Notes: a model not told the origin generated them from the sequence alone. A DNA stretch of 16,772 nucleotides from Actinomycetes bacterium (GCA_023390155.1 JAEWDJ010000279.1:1-16772); one strand, 5' to 3'. Positions 1-7,979 are shown, counted from the first letter of the stretch. Program-made: numbers and translations.

Positions 1-2
1 CC

Positions 3-1961
3 CCCCTCCGCCGACCCGGCTTCCTCTTCTCGCTCGAGCGGATGCGCTCCGACAAGCGGATCACCTGGCTCACCATCGTCGGCATCGTTCTGGTGCCGCT
101 CGTCATCGGCGGCCTGCTCGTCTGGGCGCTCTGGAACCCCACCGAGCGCCTCGGCGACGTCAAGGCCGCGGTCGTCAACCTCGACCAGCCGGTGAAGATC
201 GGCGACCAGACCGTGCCGCTCGGCCGCCAGCTCGCCGCCGGACTGCTCGACAGCGAGAACGACAACTTCAGCTGGGTGCTGACCGATCAGAAGGACGCCG
301 ACAGCGGCATCGCCGACGGCAGCTACGTCGCCGTGGTCACGATCCCGAAGTCGTTCTCGAAGGCCGCGACCTCCCCTTCCGGTGAGGCGGCGGATGCCCT
401 ACAGGCCACGATCGACGTGCGCACCAGCGACAAGTCGAAGCTGGTGGACCCGGCGATCAGCCAGGCGGTGACGACCACCGCCACCTCCGTCCTCAACAAG
501 CAGCTGACCTCGACCTACCTCGAGAACGTCTACGTCGGCTTCAACACCCTCCACGACCAGATCGGTCAGGCGGCCACCGGCGCCGACCAGCTCTCCAGCG
601 GCCTGACCCAGCTCGCGAGCGGCACCCACCAGCTGAACGACGCCGCGGGACAGCTCGCGACCGGCGCCTCCTCCCTCTCCGGCGGGATCGGGCAGCTGAG
701 CGACGGGGCGTCGGGGCTGGCCGACGGGCTGGGGACGCTGTCGACGAACATGACCACGTTCGCCGATGCGCTGAGCGCGGGCGCGACCCAGGCGAACGCG
801 CTGCCGGCGGGTGCCGCGCAGCTCGCCACGGGGACCGCCGGCGTCCGGGACGGCATCAGCACCACCGCGGCCGGGCTCACGGAGCTCAAGCAGAACTGCG
901 ACAGTCTCCACCCCGGCGACCCGATCTGCGCAGGCATCCAGCAGGCGATCAACGGCATCACGCAGCCCGGCACGCCGCAGAAGCCCGGGCTGCTCGCGGC
1001 CGCCACCCAGGTTGCGACCGGCGCCCAGTCCCTGTCCGACAGCGCGGCAGGCCTGCCGGGTCAGCTCGCCCAGTCCGCCTCCGCCGCCCAGCAGCTCGCC
1101 GCAGGCACCCAGCAGTCCGCCTCCGGCGCCCGCCAGCTCGCCGACGGCGCCGCCCAGAGCGCCGACGGGGCCGCCCAGCTCTCCGACGGCGTCTCGCAGC
1201 TGGCCTCCGGCGTCGCGCCCCTGGCATCCGGTGCCGACCAGTCCGCCTCCGGAGCGGCGTCGCTGGCCTCCGGTCTGAAGACGGCGGTCGCGCAACTGCC
1301 GAGCTACGACAGCGGCGAGCGCACCAATCTGGCGTCGGTCGCCTCCGAGCCGGTGACGCAGAAGGACACCGGTACCAGCGCGTTCGGCACGACCAGCATC
1401 CCGCTGTTCGCCGCGGTCGCGCTCTGGCTCGGGGCGCTCGCCTCGTTCCTCGTGCTCCAGGCGATCTCGCGGCGGGCCTTGCTCACCTCGCGTGCTGCCG
1501 GGCTCATCGCGCTCGACGGGTTCGTGCCGGCCGCGGTGCTCGGCGCCGTGCAGGGCGTGCTGGTCGCGGCGATCATGCAGCCCGCGCTGTCCCTCGACGT
1601 CGGCGGGTGGTTCGGCTTCGCCGGGGTCGCCGTCGCCGTGGGGGTCGCGTTCGCCGCCGTGAACCACGGGCTCGTCGCGCTGGCCGGCGGGGTCGGCCGC
1701 TTCCTCTCCATGCTCGTGGTGGTGATCACGCTGGCCTCCGGCATCGTCTCGACCGCGCCCGCGTTCTTCGACGGAGCGCTCCCGTGGCTGCCGACCTCCC
1801 CCGCGATCACGGCGATGCAGGGGGTCGTCACCGGTGGCTCCGGCGTCTGGAGGGGCCTCGGCGGGCTGCTGCTCTGGGCCGTCTTCGGCTTCGGGCTCGC
1901 CCTCATCGCCATCGCGCGCAGGCGCGTGGTCCGCGCGGCTCAGCTGCTCCCGGCGGAGTAG
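3..1961 (+). CDS. YhgE/Pip family membrane protein (5' partial)
   Basis: Large membrane protein of the YhgE/Pip (phage infection protein-like, ABC-2-type fold) family; the physiological role of most actinobacterial members is unknown. The frame is open to the window edge, so the true start is probably upstream. Counting from the ATG at 42, a first membrane helix spans about residues 9-31. An extracellular region follows, with from about residue 170 to 420 a long series of roughly ten-residue repeats of the type QLxxGxxxLxxG, rich in Ala, Gln, Ser and Gly and expected to form an extended helical or coiled region. Five or so hydrophobic segments lie between about residues 450 and 632, matching the C-terminal YhgE/Pip module. 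It converges on the permease gene with only 12 nt between. The upstream neighbour is outside the window, so any operon cannot be judged. Confidence 0.85.
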   Translation, partial: PLRRPGFLFSLERMRSDKRITWLTIVGIVLVPLVIGGLLVWALWNPTERLGDVKAAVVNLDQPVKIGDQTVPLGRQLAAGLLDSENDNFSWVLTDQKDADSGIADGSYVAVVTIPKSFSKAATSPSGEAADALQATIDVRTSDKSKLVDPAISQAVTTTATSVLNKQLTSTYLENVYVGFNTLHDQIGQAATGADQLSSGLTQLASGTHQLNDAAGQLATGASSLSGGIGQLSDGASGLADGLGTLSTNMTTFADALSAGATQANALPAGAAQLATGTAGVRDGISTTAAGLTELKQNCDSLHPGDPICAGIQQAINGITQPGTPQKPGLLAAATQVATGAQSLSDSAAGLPGQLAQSASAAQQLAAGTQQSASGARQLADGAAQSADGAAQLSDGVSQLASGVAPLASGADQSASGAASLASGLKTAVAQLPSYDSGERTNLASVASEPVTQKDTGTSAFGTTSIPLFAAVALWLGALASFLVLQAISRRALLTSRAAGLIALDGFVPAAVLGAVQGVLVAAIMQPALSLDVGGWFGFAGVAVAVGVAFAAVNHGLVALAGGVGRFLSMLVVVITLASGIVSTAPAFFDGALPWLPTSPAITAMQGVVTGGSGVWRGLGGLLLWAVFGFGLALIAIARRRVVRAAQLLPAE

Positions 1962-1989
1962 GCCGCCCGCCGCTCAGACGGTGGCGGCC
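1961..1989. terminator. GC-rich hairpin between convergent genes
   Basis: GGCCGCC at 1961-1967 pairs perfectly with GGCGGCC at 1983-1989, and CCG/CGG can extend the stem inward. It overlaps the stop codons of two convergent genes and could act as a bidirectional terminator, but there is no T tract, so this rests only on position and dyad symmetry. Confidence 0.3.
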
Positions 1990-3128
1990 AGGGCGAGCGT
2001 CGCGAGCACCACGGTCACCGGCGCGACGATCAGGCCGAGCAGCACGTAGCGGCTCCAGCGCAGCTCCACGTCGAACGACGTGAGCCGCTGGTGCCAGAGC
2101 AGCGTCGCCAGCGAGGCCCACGGGGTGATCAGCGGGCCGGCGTTGACGCCCACGAGCAGCGCGGCCAGGCGCACCGGGGAACCGGCGACCGGCTCGAGCG
2201 CGAGGTAGGCGGGCAGGTTGTCGATCGCGTTCGCGCCGACCATCCCGGTCAGCGAGAGCCGGAGGAGCGCGAGCGGCGACTCCCCCGTGCCCGACACGAC
2301 CGCGAGCAGCTCGCCCAGGCCGAGCGCGTGCAGGGCCTCGATGAAGAGGAACAGCCCGGAGGCCAGCACGACCAGCTGCCACGGCAGGAGCCCGAAGCGC
2401 AGCACCGACCGCCGCCGGACGAGGAACACCGCGCCGAGCACCAGGGCCGCCGCGGTCGCGGGGAGCCACACGGGCAGGCCGGAGACGAGGAGCGGCACCA
2501 GCGCGACCACCACGACGGCGCTGCTGACGAACAGGACGCGGTCGCCGACCGCCTCCTCCTCACCCGGCTCGTAGCGGACGAGGAGCGTCCGCCGGGCCAC
2601 CACGAACACGGCGACCATCGGCACGATCATCGCGACGACGGCCGGCGCCCACATCAGGGCGGCGAACGCGGCCGGCGACGGGTCGCCCATCGTGTGCTGG
2701 GCCAGCAGGTTGGTGAGGTTCGACACCGGCAGGAGCAGGGAGCCGGCGTTCGCCATCCACACGGTCGTGAGCGCGAAGGGCAGGGGGTTGAGCCCCACGT
2801 GACGCGCGAGCACGATCACGACCGGGGTCAGGAGCACGGCCGTCGTGTCGAGCGAGAGGAACACCGTGCACGCGGCGGCCACCAGCACCACGAGGAGCCA
2901 GAGCACCCACGCGCGCCCCCGCCCCCAGCGCGCCGTGCGCTGGGCCACCCAGGTGAACAGCCCCGCCTCGGCCGCGAGCTCGGTGACGACCGTCACCGCG
3001 ATCACGAAGAGCAGGATCGGCCACACGCGGTCCCAGAGCTCGCCGACCTCGGGCAGCGGGAGGATGCCGGTGACCACGGCGACCGCGCCGAGCACCAGGA
3101 GGACGGCTCCGACGACGGCAGTGCGCAT
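1974..3128 (-). CDS. ArsB/SLC13-type (ion transporter superfamily) permease
   Basis: Polytopic inner-membrane permease of 384 aa with about ten or more hydrophobic segments. It resembles the ArsB/NhaD/SLC13 (IT superfamily) fold, which has two inverted halves each with a re-entrant substrate loop. The first half shows SLDTTAVLLTP (92-102) and NAGSLLLPVSNLTN (127-140). The second half shows NAIDNLPAYLAL and later GPLITPWASLATLLW, very like the ArsB motif containing GPxxTPxGSLATLLW. The substrate is not certain: arsenite, a cation or a dicarboxylate are possible. No arsR or arsC lies beside it, so a role in arsenic export is not supported by context. The ATG at 3128 is preceded by AAAGGA at good spacing. 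Length fits a compact ArsB-like protein (usual members are about 400-430 aa). Confidence 0.8.
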   Translation of the reverse strand: MRTAVVGAVLLVLGAVAVVTGILPLPEVGELWDRVWPILLFVIAVTVVTELAAEAGLFTWVAQRTARWGRGRAWVLWLLVVLVAAACTVFLSLDTTAVLLTPVVIVLARHVGLNPLPFALTTVWMANAGSLLLPVSNLTNLLAQHTMGDPSPAAFAALMWAPAVVAMIVPMVAVFVVARRTLLVRYEPGEEEAVGDRVLFVSSAVVVVALVPLLVSGLPVWLPATAAALVLGAVFLVRRRSVLRFGLLPWQLVVLASGLFLFIEALHALGLGELLAVVSGTGESPLALLRLSLTGMVGANAIDNLPAYLALEPVAGSPVRLAALLVGVNAGPLITPWASLATLLWHQRLTSFDVELRWSRYVLLGLIVAPVTVVLATLALAATV

Positions 3129-3171
3129 ACCGGTCCTTTCGACGTGGCCGGGTCCCTCCCGCGCCTCAGGC

Positions 3172-3181
3172 AGCGTACGCT
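3172..3181. promoter_or_regulatory. Candidate shared bidirectional -10 (AGCGTACGCT)
   Basis: The 10-bp perfect palindrome AGCGTACGCT reads TACGCT, a good TANNNT-type -10 hexamer, on both strands. It sits between the divergent permease gene (start 3128) and the small membrane protein gene (start 3205), leaving leaders of plausible length each way. No convincing -35 was seen on either side. Confidence 0.35.
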
Positions 3182-3204
3182 ACGGGAAGAGCGGAAGGAT
3201 GCGG

Positions 3205-3423
3205 ATGCGCAAGTACGTCTTCAACGGTGCGGTGATCTCGGCCCTCATCGGCCTCTGGACGACCATCCAGTCGACCAGGAGCGGGGTGCGCGACTGGCGT
3301 GTGCCGCTCCTCTGGATCAACGCGGGCATCTCCCTGGTGATCGCCATCGGCGCCGTCATCGAGGAGTCGAAGGAGGCCGCCGAGCGCGACGCGAAGCCCC
3401 TCGGCACCCGAAAAGGCTCCTGA
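3205..3423 (+). CDS. Small two-helix membrane protein, unknown function
   Basis: Short protein of 72 aa (MRKYVFNG...). Two hydrophobic segments, one near the N-terminus (VFNGAVISALIGLW) and one in the middle (about VPLLWINAGISLVIAIGAVI), are followed by a charged C-terminus with Glu/Lys/Arg, so a helical hairpin in the membrane with both termini on the same side is expected. The ATG at 3205 was chosen because GGAAGG at 3193-3198 ends 6 nt before it; the ATG two codons upstream (3199) touches that Shine-Dalgarno and is less likely. It is transcribed away from the permease gene. I do not recognise the family, and nothing near it suggests a role. Confidence 0.7.
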   Translation: MRKYVFNGAVISALIGLWTTIQSTRSGVRDWRVPLLWINAGISLVIAIGAVIEESKEAAERDAKPLGTRKGS

Positions 3424-3425
3424 CC

Positions 3426-3462
3426 GCGGAATTCCGCTGATCAACCGGCGTGTCCGCGCCGG
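3426..3462. terminator. Two successive hairpins after the small membrane gene
   Basis: Just after the stop codon are a perfect 12-bp palindrome GCGGAATTCCGC (3426-3437) and a second hairpin CCGGCG-TGTCCG-CGCCGG (3445-3462). Neither is followed by a T run. A terminator or mRNA end-stabilising role is plausible from position only. Confidence 0.3.
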
Positions 3463-3521
3463 AGACAACCCGTTCCTCCCCGACACTGGTAGCGACGGAG
3501 AGCCAGGGAAGGGGTATCGCG

Positions 3522-3968
3522 ATGTTTGGACGTAGGCGGCACGCCGCCGCCGAGGTTCCGGCGGCGCCGGTTCCTCAGCTGACGGATGCGCAGATCCTGC
3601 AGATCGTGCACGGCAAGATCGCCGAGCTGATCGGCGAGGACGGCGAGTGGACGGTGTCGCGCCGTTCGACGGACGACACCGACACGATCTTCCACTCCGT
3701 GCTCGCGCAGTCGGTGTCGGTCGGCATCGCCGCCGCACTCGTCGACGCCCGCCGTCGGCTCGAGGCCGGAGAGGCCCCCGCCTCCCCGCAACCGCAGCAC
3801 CTCGCCCGCCCCCAGGAGGCGCCTGTCGCCGAGGCGGCCGTCGAGCCGGTCGAGACCGAGGAGCCCGCCGCGTTCGGCTGGGAGCCCGCCCCGATCACCG
3901 TCTGGACCGACCTCCGCAAGCCCGTCACCGGCGAGATCCCGGCCGTGACGGAGCGCAACGCGGCCTGA
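3522..3968 (+). CDS. Unrecognised 148-aa acidic, proline-rich protein
   Basis: Protein of 148 aa, not recognised. It begins with a short basic segment (MFGRRRHA), then an Ala/Pro linker, and an apparently folded part (about residues 20-85, from PQLTDAQILQIVHGKIAELIGEDG to ALVDARRRLEAG) likely to be helical. A low-complexity Pro/Ala/Glu stretch follows, and the C-terminus reads DLRKPVTGEIPAVTE. No signal peptide or membrane helix is visible, so it is probably cytoplasmic. The ATG at 3522 is preferred over the upstream in-frame ATG at 3450 because GGAAGGGG lies 7 nt before it and the intervening sequence looks non-coding. It is convergent with the zwf-like gene. Confidence 0.7.
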   Translation: MFGRRRHAAAEVPAAPVPQLTDAQILQIVHGKIAELIGEDGEWTVSRRSTDDTDTIFHSVLAQSVSVGIAAALVDARRRLEAGEAPASPQPQHLARPQEAPVAEAAVEPVETEEPAAFGWEPAPITVWTDLRKPVTGEIPAVTERNAA

Positions 3969-3975
3969 GCGCGTC

Positions 3976-3991
3976 GCGGCCGCCCGGCCGC
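3976..3991. terminator. Strong GC hairpin between convergent genes
   Basis: GCGGCCG-CC-CGGCCGC forms a perfect 7-bp stem in the 30-nt gap between two convergent genes. It has no T tract on either side. A shared terminator is the simplest reading. Confidence 0.4.
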
Positions 3992-3998
3992 ACCCTCC

Positions 3999-5375
3999 TC
4001 AGCCGATCCGTTTCCACGACGCCGGGCCCTCCGACCCGGCGCGGTAGCTCTGGAGCGGCACCTCGTCCTTGGCCCACTCCGTCAGCACCGGCGCGACGAT
4101 CCGCCAGCAGTCGACGGCCGTGTCCGCACGCACCGACAGCGCCGGGTCGCCGTCCAGGATGCCCTCCAGCACTTCGCCGTAGGCGAGCAGCTGACCGGGA
4201 CCGAACTCGGCCCGCAGGGCGGCGCGCTCGATCTCGAACGGGTCGCCCGGCCCGTTGATGTTGATCTCCAGGGACATCTCGTCCGGCGCGAGCATCACCC
4301 GGAGCCGGGTGGGCTCCCGGGTGCCCTTCAGTCCCTTCGGGATGTGCCGGGCCGGCTTGAAGGTGACGACGACCTCCCGCCGCCGCTCCCCCAGCGCTTT
4401 GCCGGAGCGGAGGGTGAACGGCACGCCGGCCCAGCGCCAGGTGTCGATCTGCACGGTGACCTCGGCCAGCGTCTCGGTGTGCCGCGACGGATCCACCCCC
4501 TGCTCCTTCGCGTACGACGGGACCGGCTTCCCCTCGACCTCGCCCGCCGTGTACCGGGCGCGCCGGCTCGACTCCACCGGGCTGTCCTTCCACACCCGGG
4601 TGGCCCGGAGCACGGCGGCCTTCGCATCCCGTAGGTCGGTCGCGTCGAGCGTCGACGGCGGCTCCATCGCCACCACGGCGAGCACCTGGAGCAGATGGCT
4701 CTGAATCATGTCCATCAGGGCGCCGGCGCTGTCGTAGTAGCGGGCGCGTCCCTCCAGCGCCAGGGTCTCGTCGTAGACGATGTCGACGCGCTCGATGTGG
4801 TCGCTGTTCCAGACCGGCTCGAGGATGCTGTTCGCGAATCGCAGGCCGATCAGGTTGAAGACGGTCGAGCGGCCGAGGAAGTGGTCGACGCGGTGGATGC
4901 GCTCCTCGGGCACGAGGGTCGCGAGCTGCTTGTTGAGGGCGATCGCGCTGCGCTTGTCGGTGCCGAAGGGCTTCTCGAGCGCGAGCGTCAGGCCACGCGG
5001 CAGGTCCATCGTTCCGAGGGCGGCGCACGCCTGGGCCGTGATCGCCGGCGGCAGCGCGAAGTAGAGCGCGGGGGCACCCTGGCACGCGGCGAAGATGCGG
5101 CCGATGTCCTCGGCGCGGGTCACATCCGCCTGCACGTACACCGTGTCCGCGAGCAGCGCGTCCACCGTGGGCCCCGCCGCTTCGACCGTCGCGAAGGAGG
5201 CGCGGACGACCGAGCGCCAGTGGGCGTCCGTCCAGTCCTCGAAGCCCGCGCCGACGAGCCGGAAGCGGCGGTCGGGGTGGTCCGTGAGCATCTGGCCGAT
5301 GGCCGGGAGGAGGAGCCGGGCGGAGAGATCGCCGCTCGCTCCGAGAATCGCGAGAGTGTCGACGGACTGCGTCAT
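3999..5375 (-). CDS. zwf: Glucose-6-phosphate dehydrogenase-like protein
   Basis: Predicted NADP(+)-dependent glucose-6-phosphate dehydrogenase (oxidative pentose phosphate entry), cytoplasmic, 458 aa, somewhat shorter than usual (about 480-515). Seen motifs: dinucleotide-binding GASGDL (12-17), EKPFG (134-138), the active-site block RVDHFLGR (162-169), QSHLLQ (225-230) holding the presumed catalytic His, and RSGKAL (323-328). Two positions deviate from the canonical family. The Lys of RIDHYLGK is Arg here, and the Asn before the catalytic His (usually QNH) is Ser, so this looks like a divergent paralogue rather than the main Zwf; no tkt, tal or opcA is adjacent. The ATG at 5375 is used; an in-frame GTG at 5384 is possible but has no ribosome site. 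TACTGT lies 7 nt upstream, suggesting a leaderless transcript. It is divergent from the GH15 gene. Confidence 0.88.
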   Translation of the reverse strand: MTQSVDTLAILGASGDLSARLLLPAIGQMLTDHPDRRFRLVGAGFEDWTDAHWRSVVRASFATVEAAGPTVDALLADTVYVQADVTRAEDIGRIFAACQGAPALYFALPPAITAQACAALGTMDLPRGLTLALEKPFGTDKRSAIALNKQLATLVPEERIHRVDHFLGRSTVFNLIGLRFANSILEPVWNSDHIERVDIVYDETLALEGRARYYDSAGALMDMIQSHLLQVLAVVAMEPPSTLDATDLRDAKAAVLRATRVWKDSPVESSRRARYTAGEVEGKPVPSYAKEQGVDPSRHTETLAEVTVQIDTWRWAGVPFTLRSGKALGERRREVVVTFKPARHIPKGLKGTREPTRLRVMLAPDEMSLEININGPGDPFEIERAALRAEFGPGQLLAYGEVLEGILDGDPALSVRADTAVDCWRIVAPVLTEWAKDEVPLQSYRAGSEGPASWKRIG

Positions 5376-5407
5376 GCGCTTCACAGTACGGCCATACTGG
5401 CAGTATG
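5376..5407. promoter_or_regulatory. Back-to-back leaderless promoters with a dyad
   Basis: Only 29 bp separate the ATG of the zwf-like gene (5375, -) from that of the GH15 gene (5405, +). On the minus strand, GCGACA, a 17-nt spacer and TACTGT are followed 7 nt later by the ATG. On the plus strand, CATACT (5393-5398) is followed 6 nt later by the ATG, with no clear -35. Both fit leaderless transcription, common in actinobacteria. A perfect dyad CATACTG-G-CAGTATG (5393-5407) overlaps the GH15 start codon and could bind a regulator. None of this has been tested. Confidence 0.5.
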
Positions 5408-7180
5408 TCGCTCCCCATCGAGGATTACGCCCTGATCAGTGACTGCTTCACCGGAGCGCTCGTCGGCAAGGACGGCAGCATCGACTGGCTGTGCCTCCCC
5501 CGCTACGATTCGGCGTCGACGTTCGGGGCCCTGCTGGGGACGGAGGACCACGGCCGCTGGCTCGTGGCCCCGGAGGACCCGTCGGCGTCGAGCCGTCGGC
5601 ACTACGAGGGCGACACGATGATCCTCGTCACCCGGTGGCGCACCGCCGACGGCGAGGTGGAGGTGACCGACGCAATGCCGATGGGCGACCACCGCGCCGA
5701 CATCGTGCGGCGCGTGCGCGGGGTGAGCGGAACCGTGCGGATGCGGCAGGATCTGCGGATCCGCTTCGGCTACGCCTCCGCCGTGCCGTGGGTGCGCAAC
5801 GAGACCGAGGGGGGCTCCGCCGCGCTCGTGGCCGTCGCCGGGCCGGACGCGATCGTGGTCCGCGGTCCGCGCCTGCACGCCGCCGACCACGCCCACCGCG
5901 GGGAGTTCACGGTCGCCGCGGGCGAGACGGTCGACCTCAGCCTGACCTGGTTCCCCTCGCACCGGGCGACCCCGGCGGCGCTCGACCTGGAGCGCTCCCT
6001 CCAGCAGACGCGGAACTGGTGGACGACCTGGGCGGAGGGCTGCGCGCACGACGGCCCCTACCGCGATGAGGTCGTGCGCTCCCTCATCCTGCTGCGTGCC
6101 CTCACGCACCTCGAGACCGGCGGCATCGTCGCGGCCGCCACCACCTCCCTCCCCGAGGCGTTCGGCGGCGAGCGCAACTGGGACTACCGCTACGTCTGGC
6201 TGCGCGACGCCTCCCTCACCATCGGGGTGCTGCTCGCGCACGGCTACGACGACTTCGTCGACCACTGGCGGGACTGGCTGCTGCGCTCGATCGCCGGCGA
6301 CCCGGGCGACGTGCAGATCATGTACGGGCTCTCCGGCGAGCGCGACCTCGACGAGCGGGAGCTCACCACCCTGCCGGGCTACCAGGGCGCGCACCCGGTC
6401 CGCGTCGGCAACGGGGCGTCGACGCAGTTCCAGGCGGATGTGATCGGCGAGGTGATGCTCGCCCTCGACCGGGGGCGGCGCAACGGCGACCGCGAGACCC
6501 GGTTCTCCTGGGCGCTGCAGCGGGCGCTCCTCGGCTATCTGGAGCAACACTGGCGGGAGGCGGACCACGGCATCTGGGAGATCCGCGGCGAGCCGCAGGT
6601 CTTCACGCACTCGCGCGCGCTGGTGTGGGCCGCGTTCGACTGCGCCGTGCGGGCGGTGGAGCAGGACGGGCTCGAGGGGCCCGTCGCGCGGTGGCGGCAC
6701 CTGCGCGACGAGATCCGGGCCGACATCGAGGCCAACGGGTTCGACGTCACGCGCGGCAGCTATGTGCAGTACTACGGTTCGCGGGAGGTCGACGCGTCCC
6801 TCCTCCAGCTCGCGCAGGTCGGCTACTGCGACTGGGAGGACCCGCGGATGCTCGGCACCGTGCGCGCCATCGAGCAGGACCTCCTGCGCGACGGCCTGGT
6901 GCTCCGGTACCGCACCGAGCACGGCGTCGACGGGCTGCCGCCGGGCGAGCATCCGTTCCTGGCGTGCTCGTTCTGGCTGGTGGAGCAGTACGCGCACGCG
7001 AGCCGGGTCGACGACGCGGTGCGCCTCATGGACCGGCTGCTGGGTCTCGCCAACGACGTCGGGATGCTGTCGGAGGAGTACGACGTGGAGGGCCGCTCGC
7101 AGGCGGGCAACACGCCGCAGGCGCTCACGCACCTCACCCTGGTGCGCGCGGCGGACGCGATCGCGGCGGCGCGACGATGA
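5405..7180 (+). CDS. Glycoside hydrolase family 15 enzyme (glucoamylase/trehalase-like)
   Basis: Cytoplasmic 591-aa GH15 protein; no signal peptide. An N-terminal beta-sandwich (about 1-215) is followed by an (alpha/alpha)6 barrel (about 220-591). Diagnostic block: FGGERNWDYRYVWLRD (253-268). Likely catalytic acids are Glu392 in GIWEIRG and a Glu of SEEYD (556-560), followed by GNTPQALTHL. GH15 enzymes release glucose from alpha-glucans or, in some actinobacteria, hydrolyse trehalose; the substrate here cannot be told from sequence. Production of glucose would sit well with the divergent glucose-6-phosphate dehydrogenase gene. The ATG at 5405 has no Shine-Dalgarno but lies 6 nt after a -10-like CATACT, so a leaderless start is inferred. 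Its stop overlaps the clpS start (ATGA). Confidence 0.9.
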   Translation: MSLPIEDYALISDCFTGALVGKDGSIDWLCLPRYDSASTFGALLGTEDHGRWLVAPEDPSASSRRHYEGDTMILVTRWRTADGEVEVTDAMPMGDHRADIVRRVRGVSGTVRMRQDLRIRFGYASAVPWVRNETEGGSAALVAVAGPDAIVVRGPRLHAADHAHRGEFTVAAGETVDLSLTWFPSHRATPAALDLERSLQQTRNWWTTWAEGCAHDGPYRDEVVRSLILLRALTHLETGGIVAAATTSLPEAFGGERNWDYRYVWLRDASLTIGVLLAHGYDDFVDHWRDWLLRSIAGDPGDVQIMYGLSGERDLDERELTTLPGYQGAHPVRVGNGASTQFQADVIGEVMLALDRGRRNGDRETRFSWALQRALLGYLEQHWREADHGIWEIRGEPQVFTHSRALVWAAFDCAVRAVEQDGLEGPVARWRHLRDEIRADIEANGFDVTRGSYVQYYGSREVDASLLQLAQVGYCDWEDPRMLGTVRAIEQDLLRDGLVLRYRTEHGVDGLPPGEHPFLACSFWLVEQYAHASRVDDAVRLMDRLLGLANDVGMLSEEYDVEGRSQAGNTPQALTHLTLVRAADAIAAARR

Positions 7181-7479
7181 CCGCTGCGCAGCCGGCGGAG
7201 CGCGCCGACGCCGACGTGGGTCTGGAGGAGCGGCTGGAGCTCGGCTCCCCCTGGGTGACCATCGTGTGGAACGACCCCGTCAACCTGATGTCGTACGTCA
7301 CCCACGTCTTCCAGACCTACTTCGGGTATCCCCGACGGGAGGCGGAGCGGCTGATGATGCTCGTGCACACCGAAGGGCGCGCCGTCGTGGCGACGGGCAC
7401 GCGGGAGGAGATGGAGCGGCACGTGGAGGCGATGCACGACTACGGCCTGTGGGCGACCCTGACGAAGGCGGACGCATGA
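7177..7479 (+). CDS. clpS: ATP-dependent Clp protease adaptor ClpS
   Basis: Small cytoplasmic adaptor of 100 aa that presents N-degron substrates to the ClpC/ClpA-ClpP protease. After a variable N-terminal extension (about 25 residues) comes the ClpS core: WVTIVWNDPVNLMSYV (about 26-41), where the Asn-Asp pair and Met line the N-degron pocket, then VFQTYFGYPRREAERLM and VHTEGRAVV with the conserved His, ending in the AMHDYGLWATL strand. Length and layout are typical of actinobacterial ClpS. The start is fixed by the ATGA overlap with the GH15 stop and the C-terminus overlaps the next gene in the same way, so the three genes are probably one translationally coupled operon. Confidence 0.93.
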   Translation: MTAAQPAERADADVGLEERLELGSPWVTIVWNDPVNLMSYVTHVFQTYFGYPRREAERLMMLVHTEGRAVVATGTREEMERHVEAMHDYGLWATLTKADA

Positions 7480-7979
7480 GGCTCTTCCACCCCGCGGGCC
7501 GGGGCCGCGTCACCGCCCGGTTCGAGCCGGAGGAGGCCGAGCTGCTGCTGCGGCTCGCCACCGATGCCGCGGAGTTGGCCTCCGCCGCCGCGACCGAGGA
7601 GGACGGGACGCGCAGCGATCCCGCCCTCATCCGCCTCATGCCCGACGCGTATCCCGGCGATCCGGAGGCCTCCGCCGAGTTCCGCCGCTTCACCGCCGAC
7701 GGCATCGCCGAGCGTAAGGCGCTGAACGCGCGCATCGTCGTCGAGTGCCTGGCCCGCTCCGACGCCTCCCGGGTGGACGTCACGCTCGACGAGGCGCAGG
7801 CGACCGCGTGGCTGCGCTGCCTGACCGACATCCGCCTCGTGCTCGCCGCCCGGCTCGGGATCGTGCAGGACGGCGACGAGGGCGACCTGCACGACGAGGA
7901 GTCGCAGATCCGGCGGACCGTCTTCGACTGGCTCGCCGTCGTGCAGGAGTCGCTCGTGCTGTCGCTCGGGCGCCGCTGA
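7476..7979 (+). CDS. DUF2017 family protein
   Basis: Protein of 167 aa resembling the DUF2017 family, which in actinobacteria commonly lies directly downstream of clpS; its function is not known. It is soluble and mostly helical, with an early segment FEPEEAELLLRLATDAAEL, a middle region FRRFTADGIAERKALNARIVVECL, and a C-terminal pair LDEAQATAWLRCLTDIRLVLAARLGI and IRRTVFDWLAVVQESLVLSL. The start ATG overlaps the clpS stop by the sequence ATGA. Constant linkage to clpS in the family suggests, but does not show, a link to regulated proteolysis. It is convergent with the baeRF gene, 12 nt away. Confidence 0.82.
   Translation: MRLFHPAGRGRVTARFEPEEAELLLRLATDAAELASAAATEEDGTRSDPALIRLMPDAYPGDPEASAEFRRFTADGIAERKALNARIVVECLARSDASRVDVTLDEAQATAWLRCLTDIRLVLAARLGIVQDGDEGDLHDEESQIRRTVFDWLAVVQESLVLSLGRR

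Noticed and set aside
2091..3440. Long plus-strand open frame (449 aa) opposite the permease gene
   Set aside because: Its translation is an Arg/Glu/His/Gly-rich low-complexity product typical of antisense frames in high-GC DNA; the minus-strand permease has clear family motifs.
5381..7132. 583-aa minus-strand open frame opposite the GH15 gene
   Set aside because: Antisense shadow; the plus-strand GH15 gene has catalytic motifs and the antisense product has none.
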